8,626 nucleotides of DNA from an uncultured Muribaculaceae bacterium (GTDB lineage: Bacteria > Bacteroidota > Bacteroidia > Bacteroidales > Muribaculaceae), in NCBI GenBank assembly GCA_910589095.1, contig CAJUSN010000109.1, positions 1-8,626 of the forward strand. The letters are read 5' to 3'. Under the pieces are notes generated by a model. It was given only the letters and a program-made list of their open reading frames with translations. It made no database searches and had not been told where the DNA came from. Of this stretch, positions 1 to 7,498 are shown piece after piece. The position numbers and the translations under genes were made by a program. Numbering within the stretch: the stretch's first letter is position 1; each line of letters begins with the position of its first letter.

Positions 1-36
1 CGAAAATCCTTCTCAAAATTCTCTGAAAATAAATTT

Positions 37-61
37 AAACAGTTTCTTAGAAACAGTTTTT
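37..61 (+). terminator. Weak AT-rich hairpin with T-tract, possible terminator of an upstream gene
   Basis: Two copies of AAACAGTTT (37-45 and 51-59) lie 14 bases apart and together form a dyad. AAAC (37-40) can pair with GTTT (56-59), and GTTTC (42-46) with GAAAC (50-54), leaving an A-A mismatch and a TTA loop. A run of five T (57-61) starts inside the right arm. This could end a + strand transcript entering from the left, or it could be an operator just upstream of the mutS2 promoter. The stem is short and contains few G-C pairs, so either reading is tentative. Confidence 0.3.
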
Positions 62-96
62 ATTCTTACTAAGGGTAGAGTATGCATTACTTTTAC

Positions 97-104
97 TAAT
101 TTTG
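97..104 (+). promoter_or_regulatory. Bacteroidetes-type -7 element for mutS2
   Basis: TAATTTTG matches the Bacteroidetes -7 consensus TAnnTTTG exactly. It ends eight bases before the mutS2 ATG at 113. No TTG is visible at the expected -33 position (about 73-78). Transcription from this element would start at about 109-113, so the mutS2 mRNA would be leaderless or nearly so. The motif match is seen directly; its use as a promoter is inferred. Confidence 0.5.
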
Positions 105-112
105 CAAATGAA

Positions 113-2578
113 ATGATTTATCCGGATACTTTAGAAGAAAAAATAGGCTTCACGAAGGTTCGTGAAGCATTGAAGCATAAGTGCATCTCTCCGATGGCTG
201 TGACAATGGTTGATGCGATGCAGATGATGACTGACTATAGGGGTGTGGCACTCTCACTTTCGCGTACGGCAGAGATGCTCGAGATTGTGAAGAGCGATGC
301 GGATATACCTTTGGGACAGCTGAGGGATATAGCTCCGTATCTGAAGACAATAGCGGTTGGGCGAGCATTTTTGCCGGCTGATCAGTTGGCAGAAGTTAGA
401 TTGACGCTTGGAGCCATAAGTGCGGTGAAAGAATTTTTCAGAGCGACAATGCGCAGCGAGGAGGAAGCCGAGGAAACCGAGCAGAAATCGCCTTATCCCG
501 AACTGGCTGAACACGTTGGACCAATGGCTACTTTTGGCGGATTGGAATCGGAGATAGACCGAGTGATAGACCGAAGAGGAAATGTTCTTGACACGGCATC
601 GCCCGAGTTGTCGGAAATAAGACGCGAATTAAGCCGGATGAGTGGCAGGGTGAATGCAGTGATGCGTGGCGTGATAGCCCGGGCGCAGAAGGAGGGAGTG
701 CTTGATGGGGATGTGACTCCCACGATGCGCGACGGGCGACTTGTTGTCCCGGTTGCTCCAATGAACAAGCGCCGTGTATCCGGAATAGTCCATGACGAGT
801 CGGCTTCAGGTAAGACTGTTTTTATCGAGCCGGCCGAGGTTGTGGAAACGAATAACAGAATCCGCGAACTTGAACTTGCCGAGCGACGTGAAATAGCGAG
901 AGTGCTGACCATTATGGCCGACGCGATACGACCGATGACAAGCGAAATCAGCGCCAGTTGCATGGTGATGACAGAGTTGGACTTCATTCATGCCAAGGCT
1001 GTTTTTGCAAAAGAGGTGGAGGGAGTGATGCCACATTTGAGCGAACAGCCTGAATTCGAGGTGTATCATGCTTGTCACCCTATGTTGCTGAAATCGTTGA
1101 TGCGACAAGGGAAAGAGATTGTTCCGCTTGACATAACTCTGAGCAAAAAGAATCGTATACTGGTTATATCGGGCCCGAATGCGGGTGGTAAATCCGTTTG
1201 TTTAAAAACAGCTGCCATTGTGCTTTACATGACGCAGTGCGGATTGTTGCCGCCTGTTTATGAGAACTCCCACATAGGCATTTTCTCCGACGTCTTCATA
1301 GATATAGGCGATGACCAGTCGATGGAGAGCGATCTGAGTACATATAGTTCTCATTTGCGCAATATGAAGCTACTGTTGCAACGCGGAGGAAAGAGTTCGT
1401 TTGTGCTGATAGATGAGTTTGGGGGAGGTACGGAACCGCAGATAGGTGGCGCGATAGCACAGGCGGTGTTGCGCAAACTGAATGAGAAGGGTGTGTGGGG
1501 CATTGTTACCACGCACTTCCAGAATCTGAAGCATTTTGCGGAAGAAACCCCGGGATTGATAAATGGCTCGATGCTTTATGACCGACAGATGATGCAACCT
1601 TTGTTCAAGCTTTCGATTGGAAATGCGGGAAGCTCGTTTGCCATAGAGATAGCCCGCAAGACCGGATTGCCGGCTGAGATTATTGATGAAGCGCGCGAGA
1701 TAGTGGGCAGCGATTATGTGAATATGGACCGCTATCTGCTTGATATAGCTCGTGACCGTAAGTATTGGGAAAACAAACGGCAGTCCATCCGCCAGAAAGA
1801 AAAAAAGCTTGAGCAGGTGATGGAACGCTATGAAAATGATGCGGAACAGCTTCGGAGTCAGCGGCGGGAGATAATAGCCCAGGCGAAGGATGAGGCAAAG
1901 AGAATCATCGAGAGCTCCAATGCGGAGATTGAGCGTACGATTCATGAGATACGTCGCGCTCAGGCCGACAAGGAACAGACGCGTCAAGCGCGTCAGCAGC
2001 TCAGTGAAGCTAAAAACAGCATAGACAGCATTAAGGGTAAAGTGCCGGAAGCGTTGCGTAAGGCTCCTGCCAAGAAACGAAAAGCGGCAGAGGTGAGGCC
2101 GAAAGCCGACCGAGCTATCGAGGTGGGTGACACGGTGAAGCTTGACGGAGAAGGACTACCCGGAAAGGTGGTGGAGCTGGATGGCAAGAATGCCACTGTG
2201 GTGTTCGGAATGATGAAAACTTCGGTGAAGGTGTCACGACTCAAGCATACTTTATCGCAGGTGCCTAAGGCATCTTCCGCTTCCTCTTTTATCTCAACAG
2301 CCACGAGCAACGAAATGCGCACTCGTCAGCTGAATTTCAAGCAAGATATAGATGTGAGAGGTATGCGAGCCGACGAGGCACTTCAAGCTGTGACATATTT
2401 TATCGATGATGCCATACAGTTCAATGCCGGGCGTGTGAGGATACTCCATGGTACGGGCACGGGAGTGTTGCGTCAGTGCATACGCCAATATCTCGATACG
2501 GTGAGAGGCGTTCGCTCCTACCGTGATGAACACGTTCAGTTTGGTGGCGCGGGCATCACGGTTGTGGAGCTTGACTGA
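113..2578 (+). CDS. mutS2: Endonuclease MutS2 (MutS-family ATPase with Smr domain)
   Basis: 821 residues, a normal full length for Bacteroidetes MutS2. Family members are dimeric ATPases. In Bacillus MutS2 senses and splits collided ribosomes, and in Helicobacter it suppresses recombination; they are not part of classical mismatch repair and lack the MutS mismatch-recognition domain. Residues 1-340 are the core/clamp region. The ATPase follows, with Walker A GPNAGGKS at 354-361, an ST-S signature near 409-412, Walker B VLIDE at 431-435 and TTHF at 466-469. A long charged coiled coil spans about 540-640, a KOW-like stretch (VGDTVKL) starts near 671, and a C-terminal Smr domain has DVRG at 747-750 and HGTGTGVLR at 779-787. 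All key motifs are intact. The start at 113 is chosen because MIYP followed by the EEKIGF stretch is the typical Bacteroidales N-terminus. No Shine-Dalgarno is present, as usual for this phylum. It converges with feoAB, with no gap. Confidence 0.96.
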   Translation: MIYPDTLEEKIGFTKVREALKHKCISPMAVTMVDAMQMMTDYRGVALSLSRTAEMLEIVKSDADIPLGQLRDIAPYLKTIAVGRAFLPADQLAEVRLTLGAISAVKEFFRATMRSEEEAEETEQKSPYPELAEHVGPMATFGGLESEIDRVIDRRGNVLDTASPELSEIRRELSRMSGRVNAVMRGVIARAQKEGVLDGDVTPTMRDGRLVVPVAPMNKRRVSGIVHDESASGKTVFIEPAEVVETNNRIRELELAERREIARVLTIMADAIRPMTSEISASCMVMTELDFIHAKAVFAKEVEGVMPHLSEQPEFEVYHACHPMLLKSLMRQGKEIVPLDITLSKKNRILVISGPNAGGKSVCLKTAAIVLYMTQCGLLPPVYENSHIGIFSDVFIDIGDDQSMESDLSTYSSHLRNMKLLLQRGGKSSFVLIDEFGGGTEPQIGGAIAQAVLRKLNEKGVWGIVTTHFQNLKHFAEETPGLINGSMLYDRQMMQPLFKLSIGNAGSSFAIEIARKTGLPAEIIDEAREIVGSDYVNMDRYLLDIARDRKYWENKRQSIRQKEKKLEQVMERYENDAEQLRSQRREIIAQAKDEAKRIIESSNAEIERTIHEIRRAQADKEQTRQARQQLSEAKNSIDSIKGKVPEALRKAPAKKRKAAEVRPKADRAIEVGDTVKLDGEGLPGKVVELDGKNATVVFGMMKTSVKVSRLKHTLSQVPKASSASSFISTATSNEMRTRQLNFKQDIDVRGMRADEALQAVTYFIDDAIQFNAGRVRILHGTGTGVLRQCIRQYLDTVRGVRSYRDEHVQFGGAGITVVELD

Positions 2579-2582
2579 TCAG
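2575..2582. other. Abutting convergent stop codons within a palindrome
   Basis: The mutS2 stop TGA (2576-2578) is directly followed by the reverse complement of the feoAB stop (TCA, 2579-2581). Together with one base each side they form the 8-base palindrome CTGATCAG. There is no intergenic sequence and no hairpin with a T-run at the junction. Termination on both strands must therefore happen inside the opposing gene or by a factor-dependent route, giving overlapping antisense 3' ends. Confidence 0.85.
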
Positions 2583-4981
2583 AACAGCAGCATGATACGG
2601 TAAGCGGCGAAGGCGATTCCCCAAGCCACTACGGTGTTGTAGATGGCAGAGAACGCGCCATATTGCCATTTCCCGGTTTCCTTTACGATGGCAACGATTG
2701 TGGCCATGCAGGGGCAGTAGAGGAGGATGAAAATCATCAGAGCCAGGGCTGAAGCCGGGGTGAAGTCAGGGCGGCCGGTGGCGGGATTGACGGCCGTGAG
2801 TCGAGCTCCAAGCGTAGAGTCAGAAACTTCCTCATCGCCTGTGTAGAGGACACCCAGCGTGGAAACCACTATTTCTTTGGCCGGAACTCCTGCAATGGCA
2901 GCTACTGTGCCACGCCAGTGCATGCCAAGAGGTTCCATAACGGGATTGACTGCTTTGCCGAGCATTTGAAGATAAGAATCGGACGATGGGTCAATGCGGG
3001 AGTCATCAGTGACGGTTGTTTCGGCTACGGTTTCAGGTGTAACTTCGTCATGGATGGGGAAGTAATTGAGGGCCCAAACCACGATGCTTGCCACAAGGAT
3101 GACGCCTCCCATTTTTCGGAGGTACTGCTCACCTTTGCCCCACATGTGACGCAGAGATGTTTTAAGTGTCGGGAGTCGGTAGGGGGGGAGCTCCATAACA
3201 AACGGAGTCTCGTCGGCTTTGAAGTAGAACTTACGAAGCAATTTTGCGGTGACCATGGCCACCACGATGCCAAGGAGGTAGAGGAGCAAGAATACCATTG
3301 CGGCGTGACGTTCGAAGAAAGTGCCTACGAGAAGAACGTAGATGGGGAGTCGCGCCGAACATGACATGAAGGGGTTGATGAGGATGGTGATGATGCGGCT
3401 TGAACGACTTTCAATGCTTCGGCTTGACATAATGGCAGGCACGTTGCATCCGAATCCCATGACCAATGGTATGAATGACTTGCCGTGCAGCCCAATGCGA
3501 TGCATTATTTTGTCCATGATGAATGCCGCTCGCGCCATATATCCGGAGTCCTCCATGAATGAAATGCATAGGTAGAGGATAAGGATGTTGGGCAGGAAAA
3601 CAATTACTCCACCCACACCGCCAATGATACCATCGGCAATGAGATCCTTAAGCCATCCGTCGGGCATGTGCTGTTGTACCAGTTCACCGATCCAGGCTAC
3701 AAGGCTTTCAATCCAGTCCATTGGGTAAGATCCGATTTCAAAAGTGGCCCAAAATGTGAAGAACATTATGGCTATGAAGATGGGGAAGCCGAAGAGTTTG
3801 TTGGTGACAAACGCGTCGATCACGTGAGTGGATTTCTCAATTTCACGGGTGCCCTTTGTTAGAGTTTCGGCCAGCGCACCTGAGATGAATCCATACTTTT
3901 GGCTGGCAATGACTGACGTAACATCTTCCTGGAGTGTCTGCTCTATATTCTTATCCTGCTGATCACGCAGGGCGAGAATCTGTTTTATGTCGGGGCTTGC
4001 GCTGACAATGGATTCGGCTTCTTTGTCATGTTCAAGAAGCTTAATGGCGAGGTAGCGGGGTGAGAATTGCGGCGGGACAAACTTGTCGGCTTTCAGCCGG
4101 TCTTTAAGCGCCCCTACGCAGGGTTCAACAACGTTGCCGAGATTTACATGAACGTGGCGTACAGCCTCGTGACGATCCTCGAATACTTTGATGATGGTAT
4201 CGAACAGATTGTCGATGCCTTTACCGGTCCGTGAAACCGTAGGGACCATTGGCACTCCGAGCATTTCGCCGAGTAGTTTATAGTCCAGTTTGTCGCCGGA
4301 CCGCTCAAGTTCATCATACATGTTCAGTGCAACAACCATGCGTCGGTCCATGTCGATAAGCTCGGTGGTGAGATATAGGTTTCGTTCAAGGTTGGAGGCC
4401 ACGACAACGTTTACAATTACGTCGGGAGTTTCATCGGCCAGGTAACGGCGGACGTAGAGTTCCTCGGGCGAGTATGAGTCAAGGGAATAGGTGCCGGGGA
4501 GGTCCACTATGTTGAAACGGTATCCACCGTGTTCAAAGTGACCTCGCTTGGCATCGACAGTCACTCCGCTATAGTTACCGACATGCTCGTGAGCGCCTGA
4601 GGCAACGTTGAATAATGAGGTTTTACCACAATTGGGATTGCCAATGAGGGCAATATTGATAGTGCGCTCGGTTATTTCGTGATTGTGGAGTGAGGAGTGC
4701 AAGGATGATTCAACAACAGTGTTTGTGTGGGAGGTATCTGCGGAGTCCGAATCATCGCTGTCGGGGATCACCTCAACCATGTGGGCTTCGGTGCGGCGGA
4801 GCGATACCTCATAGCCCATTATGCTGTATTTGATGGGATCATGCATGGGAGCGTGTAGGAGCACTTTAATTTCGCGTCCCCTGACAAAACCCATTTCAAT
4901 GAGGCGTTTTCTGAAGGCCCCATGGCCTACGATTTTCACTACGGTAGCGGTTTGACCGGTGGATAACTCGTCGAGTCTCAT
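2579..4981 (-). CDS. feoB: Ferrous iron transporter, FeoA-FeoB fusion
   Basis: 800 residues. FeoB is the inner-membrane Fe(II) importer whose cytosolic G domain gates or powers transport; FeoA is a small SH3-like partner. Here FeoA is the N-terminus (about 1-72, with RLIEMGF and IMGYEVSLRR). A polar linker rich in Asp, Ser and His covers about 73-105. The G domain has G1 GNPNCGKTS 114-122, G2 GNYSGVTVD 135-143, G3 DLPG 160-163, G4 NMYD 220-223 and a G5-like VSRTGKG near 249-255. A helical spacer precedes roughly eight membrane segments (first about 396-416, last about 774-798). The two Gate motifs are intact: GCNVP at 511-515 and YCPCMAT at 755-761. The FeoA-FeoB fusion is common in Bacteroidetes. 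No separate FeoC or small Cys-rich Feo protein is beside it. The start at 4981 gives a complete FeoA domain and lies about 18 bases from the predicted transcription start. It reads divergently from the DUF4838 gene. Confidence 0.96.
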   Translation of the reverse strand: MRLDELSTGQTATVVKIVGHGAFRKRLIEMGFVRGREIKVLLHAPMHDPIKYSIMGYEVSLRRTEAHMVEVIPDSDDSDSADTSHTNTVVESSLHSSLHNHEITERTINIALIGNPNCGKTSLFNVASGAHEHVGNYSGVTVDAKRGHFEHGGYRFNIVDLPGTYSLDSYSPEELYVRRYLADETPDVIVNVVVASNLERNLYLTTELIDMDRRMVVALNMYDELERSGDKLDYKLLGEMLGVPMVPTVSRTGKGIDNLFDTIIKVFEDRHEAVRHVHVNLGNVVEPCVGALKDRLKADKFVPPQFSPRYLAIKLLEHDKEAESIVSASPDIKQILALRDQQDKNIEQTLQEDVTSVIASQKYGFISGALAETLTKGTREIEKSTHVIDAFVTNKLFGFPIFIAIMFFTFWATFEIGSYPMDWIESLVAWIGELVQQHMPDGWLKDLIADGIIGGVGGVIVFLPNILILYLCISFMEDSGYMARAAFIMDKIMHRIGLHGKSFIPLVMGFGCNVPAIMSSRSIESRSSRIITILINPFMSCSARLPIYVLLVGTFFERHAAMVFLLLYLLGIVVAMVTAKLLRKFYFKADETPFVMELPPYRLPTLKTSLRHMWGKGEQYLRKMGGVILVASIVVWALNYFPIHDEVTPETVAETTVTDDSRIDPSSDSYLQMLGKAVNPVMEPLGMHWRGTVAAIAGVPAKEIVVSTLGVLYTGDEEVSDSTLGARLTAVNPATGRPDFTPASALALMIFILLYCPCMATIVAIVKETGKWQYGAFSAIYNTVVAWGIAFAAYRIMLLF

Positions 4982-4982
4982 G

Positions 4983-5033
4983 TTGAATCGTTGCTTGAAT
5001 TTTCTGCAAAGTTGGCAATAATACTTGAATCGT
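4983..5033. repeat. 9-base direct repeat flanking the feoAB promoter, candidate operator
   Basis: TTGAATCGT occurs at 4983-4991 and again at 5025-5033, 42 bases apart, close to four helical turns. The second copy lies inside the -33/-7 spacer next to the -33 element; the first lies between the predicted transcription start and the feoAB start codon. The second copy is also part of the imperfect dyad CTTGAATCGTGCAAG (5024-5038). The placement fits a repressor site, possibly iron-responsive, but the sequence is not a recognisable Fur box. Chance cannot be excluded. Confidence 0.3.
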
Positions 5034-5037
5034 GCAA
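5007..5037 (-). promoter_or_regulatory. feoAB promoter (Bacteroidetes -33/-7)
   Basis: Read on the - strand, a TTG (5037-5035) is followed after exactly 20 bases by CAACTTTG (5014-5007), one base away from the TAnnTTTG -7 consensus. The spacing is what the phylum's housekeeping sigma factor prefers. Transcription would start at about 5000, leaving an 18-20 base leader before the feoAB ATG. No Shine-Dalgarno is visible in that leader. Confidence 0.6.
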
Positions 5038-5146
5038 GTGTTATTTAAACAAAGTCTAAATAAAATAGGTGCTGTAACAGTAAAGAGAAAAAGCACAGAA
5101 TCCCGGTTTAATGATTTTTTGCAGATTTTTCAATGGTTAACACGGT

Positions 5147-5164
5147 GAAATTTGGTAAATTTAC
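5147..5164 (+). promoter_or_regulatory. Possible -7 region for the DUF4838 gene
   Basis: Two overlapping candidates are visible: GAAATTTG (5147-5154) and TAAATTTA (5156-5163), the latter within the palindrome GTAAATTTAC (5155-5164). Each departs from TAnnTTTG by one base. Neither has a TTG at the ideal upstream spacing; the nearest is within TTTTTTG ending at 5121. A transcript from here would have a leader of about 45-55 bases before the ATG at 5217. Weak support. Confidence 0.25.
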
Positions 5165-5216
5165 ATCATTATTAACAACCAGTACTATTCATTACCTCAT
5201 ATCTATTAACTCAATC

Positions 5217-6155
5217 ATGAAATTAAAAACAGTTGCTTCCTCGCTCATTGCGTTGGTCGCTGCCGGGAGTGCATTTGCTGCCGTTACTCCCGTAAGTGGC
5301 TCCAAGGCAAAGGGCCGAATTCTTACCGACGGAACCCGTCAGGCAGATGCGGCGGCCGCCATTATGCAAGAATTCGTTGAAAAGATTTCAAATGCTAAAT
5401 TACCTATCGGCAATCTTGGGAAAGATAAAGTGCGGAAAAACGACGTTGTGTTTCGTACCGATACAAAAGCCGGAATTCCTGAAGATGGATTTGTGATAAC
5501 GACAGAAGGAGATGTGCTTACTGTTACATCCGGCGATGACAACGGAGTTGTTTACGGTGCTGTCACACTGCTTGAGGATTACCTTGGCGTGGATTGTTTC
5601 AGCGCAGGTGAGTATAAAATACCGGCGCTTTCCACCGTATCGTTTCCGGATGTAAATAGAAAAGAGACTCCTGCATTCCGCTATCGTCAAAGTCAGAACT
5701 ATGCCCTTAACAGAGATTCGGTTTATCGTTACTGGATGCGTCTTGAAGAGCCGAGGGATGAATTTGCGGGCTCAATGTGGGTGCATACGTTCGACCGTCT
5801 TATGCCTTCGGACATATATGGTAAAGAACATCCAGAGTATTACTCATGGATCAATGGGGAACGCAGGCCCGGTAAGGCGAGCCAATGGTGTCTCACGAAT
5901 CCGCATGTGTTCGAGATAGCAGCTCAGAAAACCGACTCGATATTTGCCGCCAATCCCGGTCTGGATATTATTTCGGTGAGTCAAAATGACGGTAACTTCA
6001 CATTCTGCACATGCACAGAGTGTCAGGCTATAAACGAAGAGGAAGGTTCGCCATCAGGGGCCTACATACGTTTCCTGAACAAGTTGGCTGCGCGTCGGCC
6101 TGACAAGCAGTTCTCCACTCTTGCCTATCTGTTTACAATGCAGCCCCCAAGGTGA
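5217..6155 (+). CDS. DUF4838 protein, N-terminal fragment with signal peptide
   Basis: 312 residues. The first 21 form a Sec signal peptide: MKLK, a hydrophobic core, then AFA at 19-21 as a likely signal peptidase I site. There is no lipobox Cys, so a periplasmic or secreted product is expected. Residues about 30-145 form an N-terminal alpha/beta domain resembling those that precede GH20/GH67 catalytic barrels. The start of the DUF4838 domain follows, with SVSQNDG ending at 259 and a CxCxxC cluster at Cys264, Cys266 and Cys269, then GSPSGAYIRFLN, all typical of the family. An in-frame ATG at 5133 is rejected as the start because it would place 28 unlike residues before the signal peptide and would overlap the likely promoter. 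The frame ends early at TGA 6153-6155, inside the conserved domain. The truncated product is probably inactive unless the frameshift is bypassed. Confidence 0.8.
   Translation: MKLKTVASSLIALVAAGSAFAAVTPVSGSKAKGRILTDGTRQADAAAAIMQEFVEKISNAKLPIGNLGKDKVRKNDVVFRTDTKAGIPEDGFVITTEGDVLTVTSGDDNGVVYGAVTLLEDYLGVDCFSAGEYKIPALSTVSFPDVNRKETPAFRYRQSQNYALNRDSVYRYWMRLEEPRDEFAGSMWVHTFDRLMPSDIYGKEHPEYYSWINGERRPGKASQWCLTNPHVFEIAAQKTDSIFAANPGLDIISVSQNDGNFTFCTCTECQAINEEEGSPSGAYIRFLNKLAARRPDKQFSTLAYLFTMQPPR
6141..6155 (+). other. Frameshift site in the DUF4838 gene
   Basis: The upstream frame reads CAG CCC CCA AGG TGA and stops. The homologous continuation is in the -1 frame (AAG GTG ACA, that is K-V-T). The tract CCCCCAA (6144-6150) is short by one base relative to an uninterrupted reading frame. 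The upstream TGA overlaps a possible GTG start (GTGA, 6152-6155), an arrangement that can allow translational coupling. A C-run is a common place for both sequencing errors and slip mutations. Confidence 0.75.
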
Positions 6156-7417
6156 CACGCCCGTTGCCAAATGTCAATATAATGCTTTGTGACATCGATG
6201 CCAAGCGCGAGGTGCCATTGACCGACAATGCTTCCGGGCAGAACTTTGTAAAAGCGCTCCGTGGATGGTCGGCAATATCTGACAACATTTTCGTGTGGGA
6301 CTATGGTATCAACTTTGACAATTATTTGGCGCCATTCCCTAACTTTCCTATTCTACAACCCAACATTCAGCTGTTTCGCGACAATAATGTGAAGATGCAC
6401 TTCTCGCAGATAGCCGGCAGCTATGGTGGCGACTTCACAGAGATGCGCACCTGGATTGTGAGCAAGTTGATGTGGAACCCCGATGCTGATGTGGATTCGC
6501 TGATGTATCGTTTCATGGATGGCTATTACGGAGCGGCAGCACCGTATCTGTATGAATATGAAAAATTGCTGGAGGGTGGACTGTTGGCTTCAGGAACAGG
6601 TTTGTGGATCTATGACTCGCCGGTTTCTCATAAGGATGGTATGTTGAATGCCAACGCCCGCAAGCGCTACAATCAATTGTTTGACCGTGCAGAAAAGGCT
6701 GTGGCCAACGATCCGGTACTCCTTGAGCGCGTGCGTCGCCAGCGCTTGTCACTCCAATACTCCGAACTTGAAATTGCCCGTGCGGAAGGTCGTACAGGCG
6801 ATCCGGAGATTGCTCCTTTATTGGACCTCTTTGAGGAGAGGGTGAAGGAATATAAAGTGCCTACGCTTAATGAGCGAAGCAATTCCCCCGTTGACTACGC
6901 TCAGCTCTACCGCAAGCGCTATCTCAAGCCCGACACGTCAAACCTTGCACGCGGCGCGGAGATAATTTGGGTGACACCTCCCACCGGCCGATATGCTGAA
7001 ATGGGAGCCAAAGCACTTACCGATGGCATTTACGACGGCACATCGTTTGTTGAGAGCTGGGTAGGCTGGGAAGGCAAAGATGCTGAATTTATAGTTGACC
7101 TTGGAACTGAGAAAAGTGTAGGTAGTGTGACCGGTGACTTCCTGCACCAGCTTGGTCAGTGGGTGTTCTTCCCCTCGGAAATGGAGGTAGAGGCGTCGGT
7201 TGATGGCAAAAGTTATACTCCATTCGGAAAAGTGCAATGGCCCGAAGACCGCGATGCGCAGGTGAAGTTCACTGACATTACCGTTTCTTCTCCCTCACCC
7301 GTTCAGACACGCTATCTCAAGGTGCGTCTTGGCGGTGTCCCCGCTTGTCCGTCATGGCACTATGGTGTTGGTTATCCCGGGTGGGTATTCATTGATGAAA
7401 TTGTTGTGAAGCCTTAA
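6152..7417 (+). CDS. DUF4838 protein, C-terminal fragment with F5/8-type domain
   Basis: 421 residues if read from the GTG at 6152; this is an artificial start, because the sequence continues the DUF4838 domain from the previous frame. Residues 1-240 are the rest of that domain, with PNVNIMLCDID near the start, VWDYGINF at 48-55, HFSQIAGSYGGDF at 83-95 and DGYYGAAAPYLYEYEKLL at 123-140. A helical linker follows. Residues about 264-421 form an F5/8-type C (discoidin/CBM32-like) beta-sandwich, with WVGWEGKDAEFIVDLG at 303-318, SVDGKSYTPFG at 349-359, RYLKVRLGG at 387-395 and a final FIDEIVVKP. Such domains usually bind glycans. On its own the fragment has no signal peptide, so it would stay in the cytoplasm away from any extracellular glycan. 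The reading frame is otherwise open and well conserved to its TAA at 7415. Confidence 0.8.
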   Translation: MTRPLPNVNIMLCDIDAKREVPLTDNASGQNFVKALRGWSAISDNIFVWDYGINFDNYLAPFPNFPILQPNIQLFRDNNVKMHFSQIAGSYGGDFTEMRTWIVSKLMWNPDADVDSLMYRFMDGYYGAAAPYLYEYEKLLEGGLLASGTGLWIYDSPVSHKDGMLNANARKRYNQLFDRAEKAVANDPVLLERVRRQRLSLQYSELEIARAEGRTGDPEIAPLLDLFEERVKEYKVPTLNERSNSPVDYAQLYRKRYLKPDTSNLARGAEIIWVTPPTGRYAEMGAKALTDGIYDGTSFVESWVGWEGKDAEFIVDLGTEKSVGSVTGDFLHQLGQWVFFPSEMEVEASVDGKSYTPFGKVQWPEDRDAQVKFTDITVSSPSPVQTRYLKVRLGGVPACPSWHYGVGYPGWVFIDEIVVKP

Positions 7418-7498
7418 TGACTGTTTTAGCCCCCAGTTTGTTAAGTCTCACATACCGAATCCGTTCAAAATTTTAAGGCGGATGAAGGTTCTGACATA

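Larger units (their letters stand above)
5217..7417 (+). pseudogene. Frameshifted secreted DUF4838 / GH163-like protein (whole gene span)
   Basis: Joined across the break, the two reading frames give one continuous protein of about 733 residues: signal peptide, N-terminal alpha/beta domain of the kind found before GH20/GH67-type barrels, DUF4838 barrel, C-terminal F5/8-type domain. The break falls inside the DUF4838 domain, between YLFTMQPP and PLPNVNIMLCDID, which are normally adjacent in this family. One extra C or A in the CCCCCAA tract would restore QPPKVTRPLPNV. Some DUF4838 proteins are GH163 endo-beta-N-acetylglucosaminidases that release complex N-glycans (recalled knowledge). The substrate here is not shown by the sequence, and no SusC/SusD genes are adjacent. 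The cause may be a real inactivating mutation or an error in a homopolymer. Both halves otherwise look well preserved, which suggests a recent event or an artefact. Confidence 0.75.

Noticed and set aside
493..987. A 164-codon - strand open frame inside mutS2
   Set aside because: The Ser/Arg/Ile-rich translation without domain features is typical of an antisense shadow of a real gene.
1370..1987. A 205-codon - strand open frame inside mutS2
   Set aside because: It is antisense to conserved MutS2 ATPase and coiled-coil coding sequence, has no recognisable domain or promoter, and looks like a composition shadow.
2918..3364. A 148-codon + strand open frame inside feoAB
   Set aside because: It is antisense to conserved FeoB membrane-domain sequence, and its His/Glu/Gly-rich translation matches no known fold.
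5133..5216. Earlier in-frame ATG for the DUF4838 gene, adding 28 residues
   Set aside because: It would put a polar stretch before an obvious signal peptide and would lie upstream of or within the likely promoter. The start at 5217 gives a clean Sec signal.
6141..6155. Programmed -1 ribosomal frameshifting in the DUF4838 gene
   Set aside because: The tract does not form a good X XXY YYZ slippery heptamer in the zero frame, no strong stem or pseudoknot was spotted just downstream, and this family is not known to need recoding. A mutation or read error is simpler.
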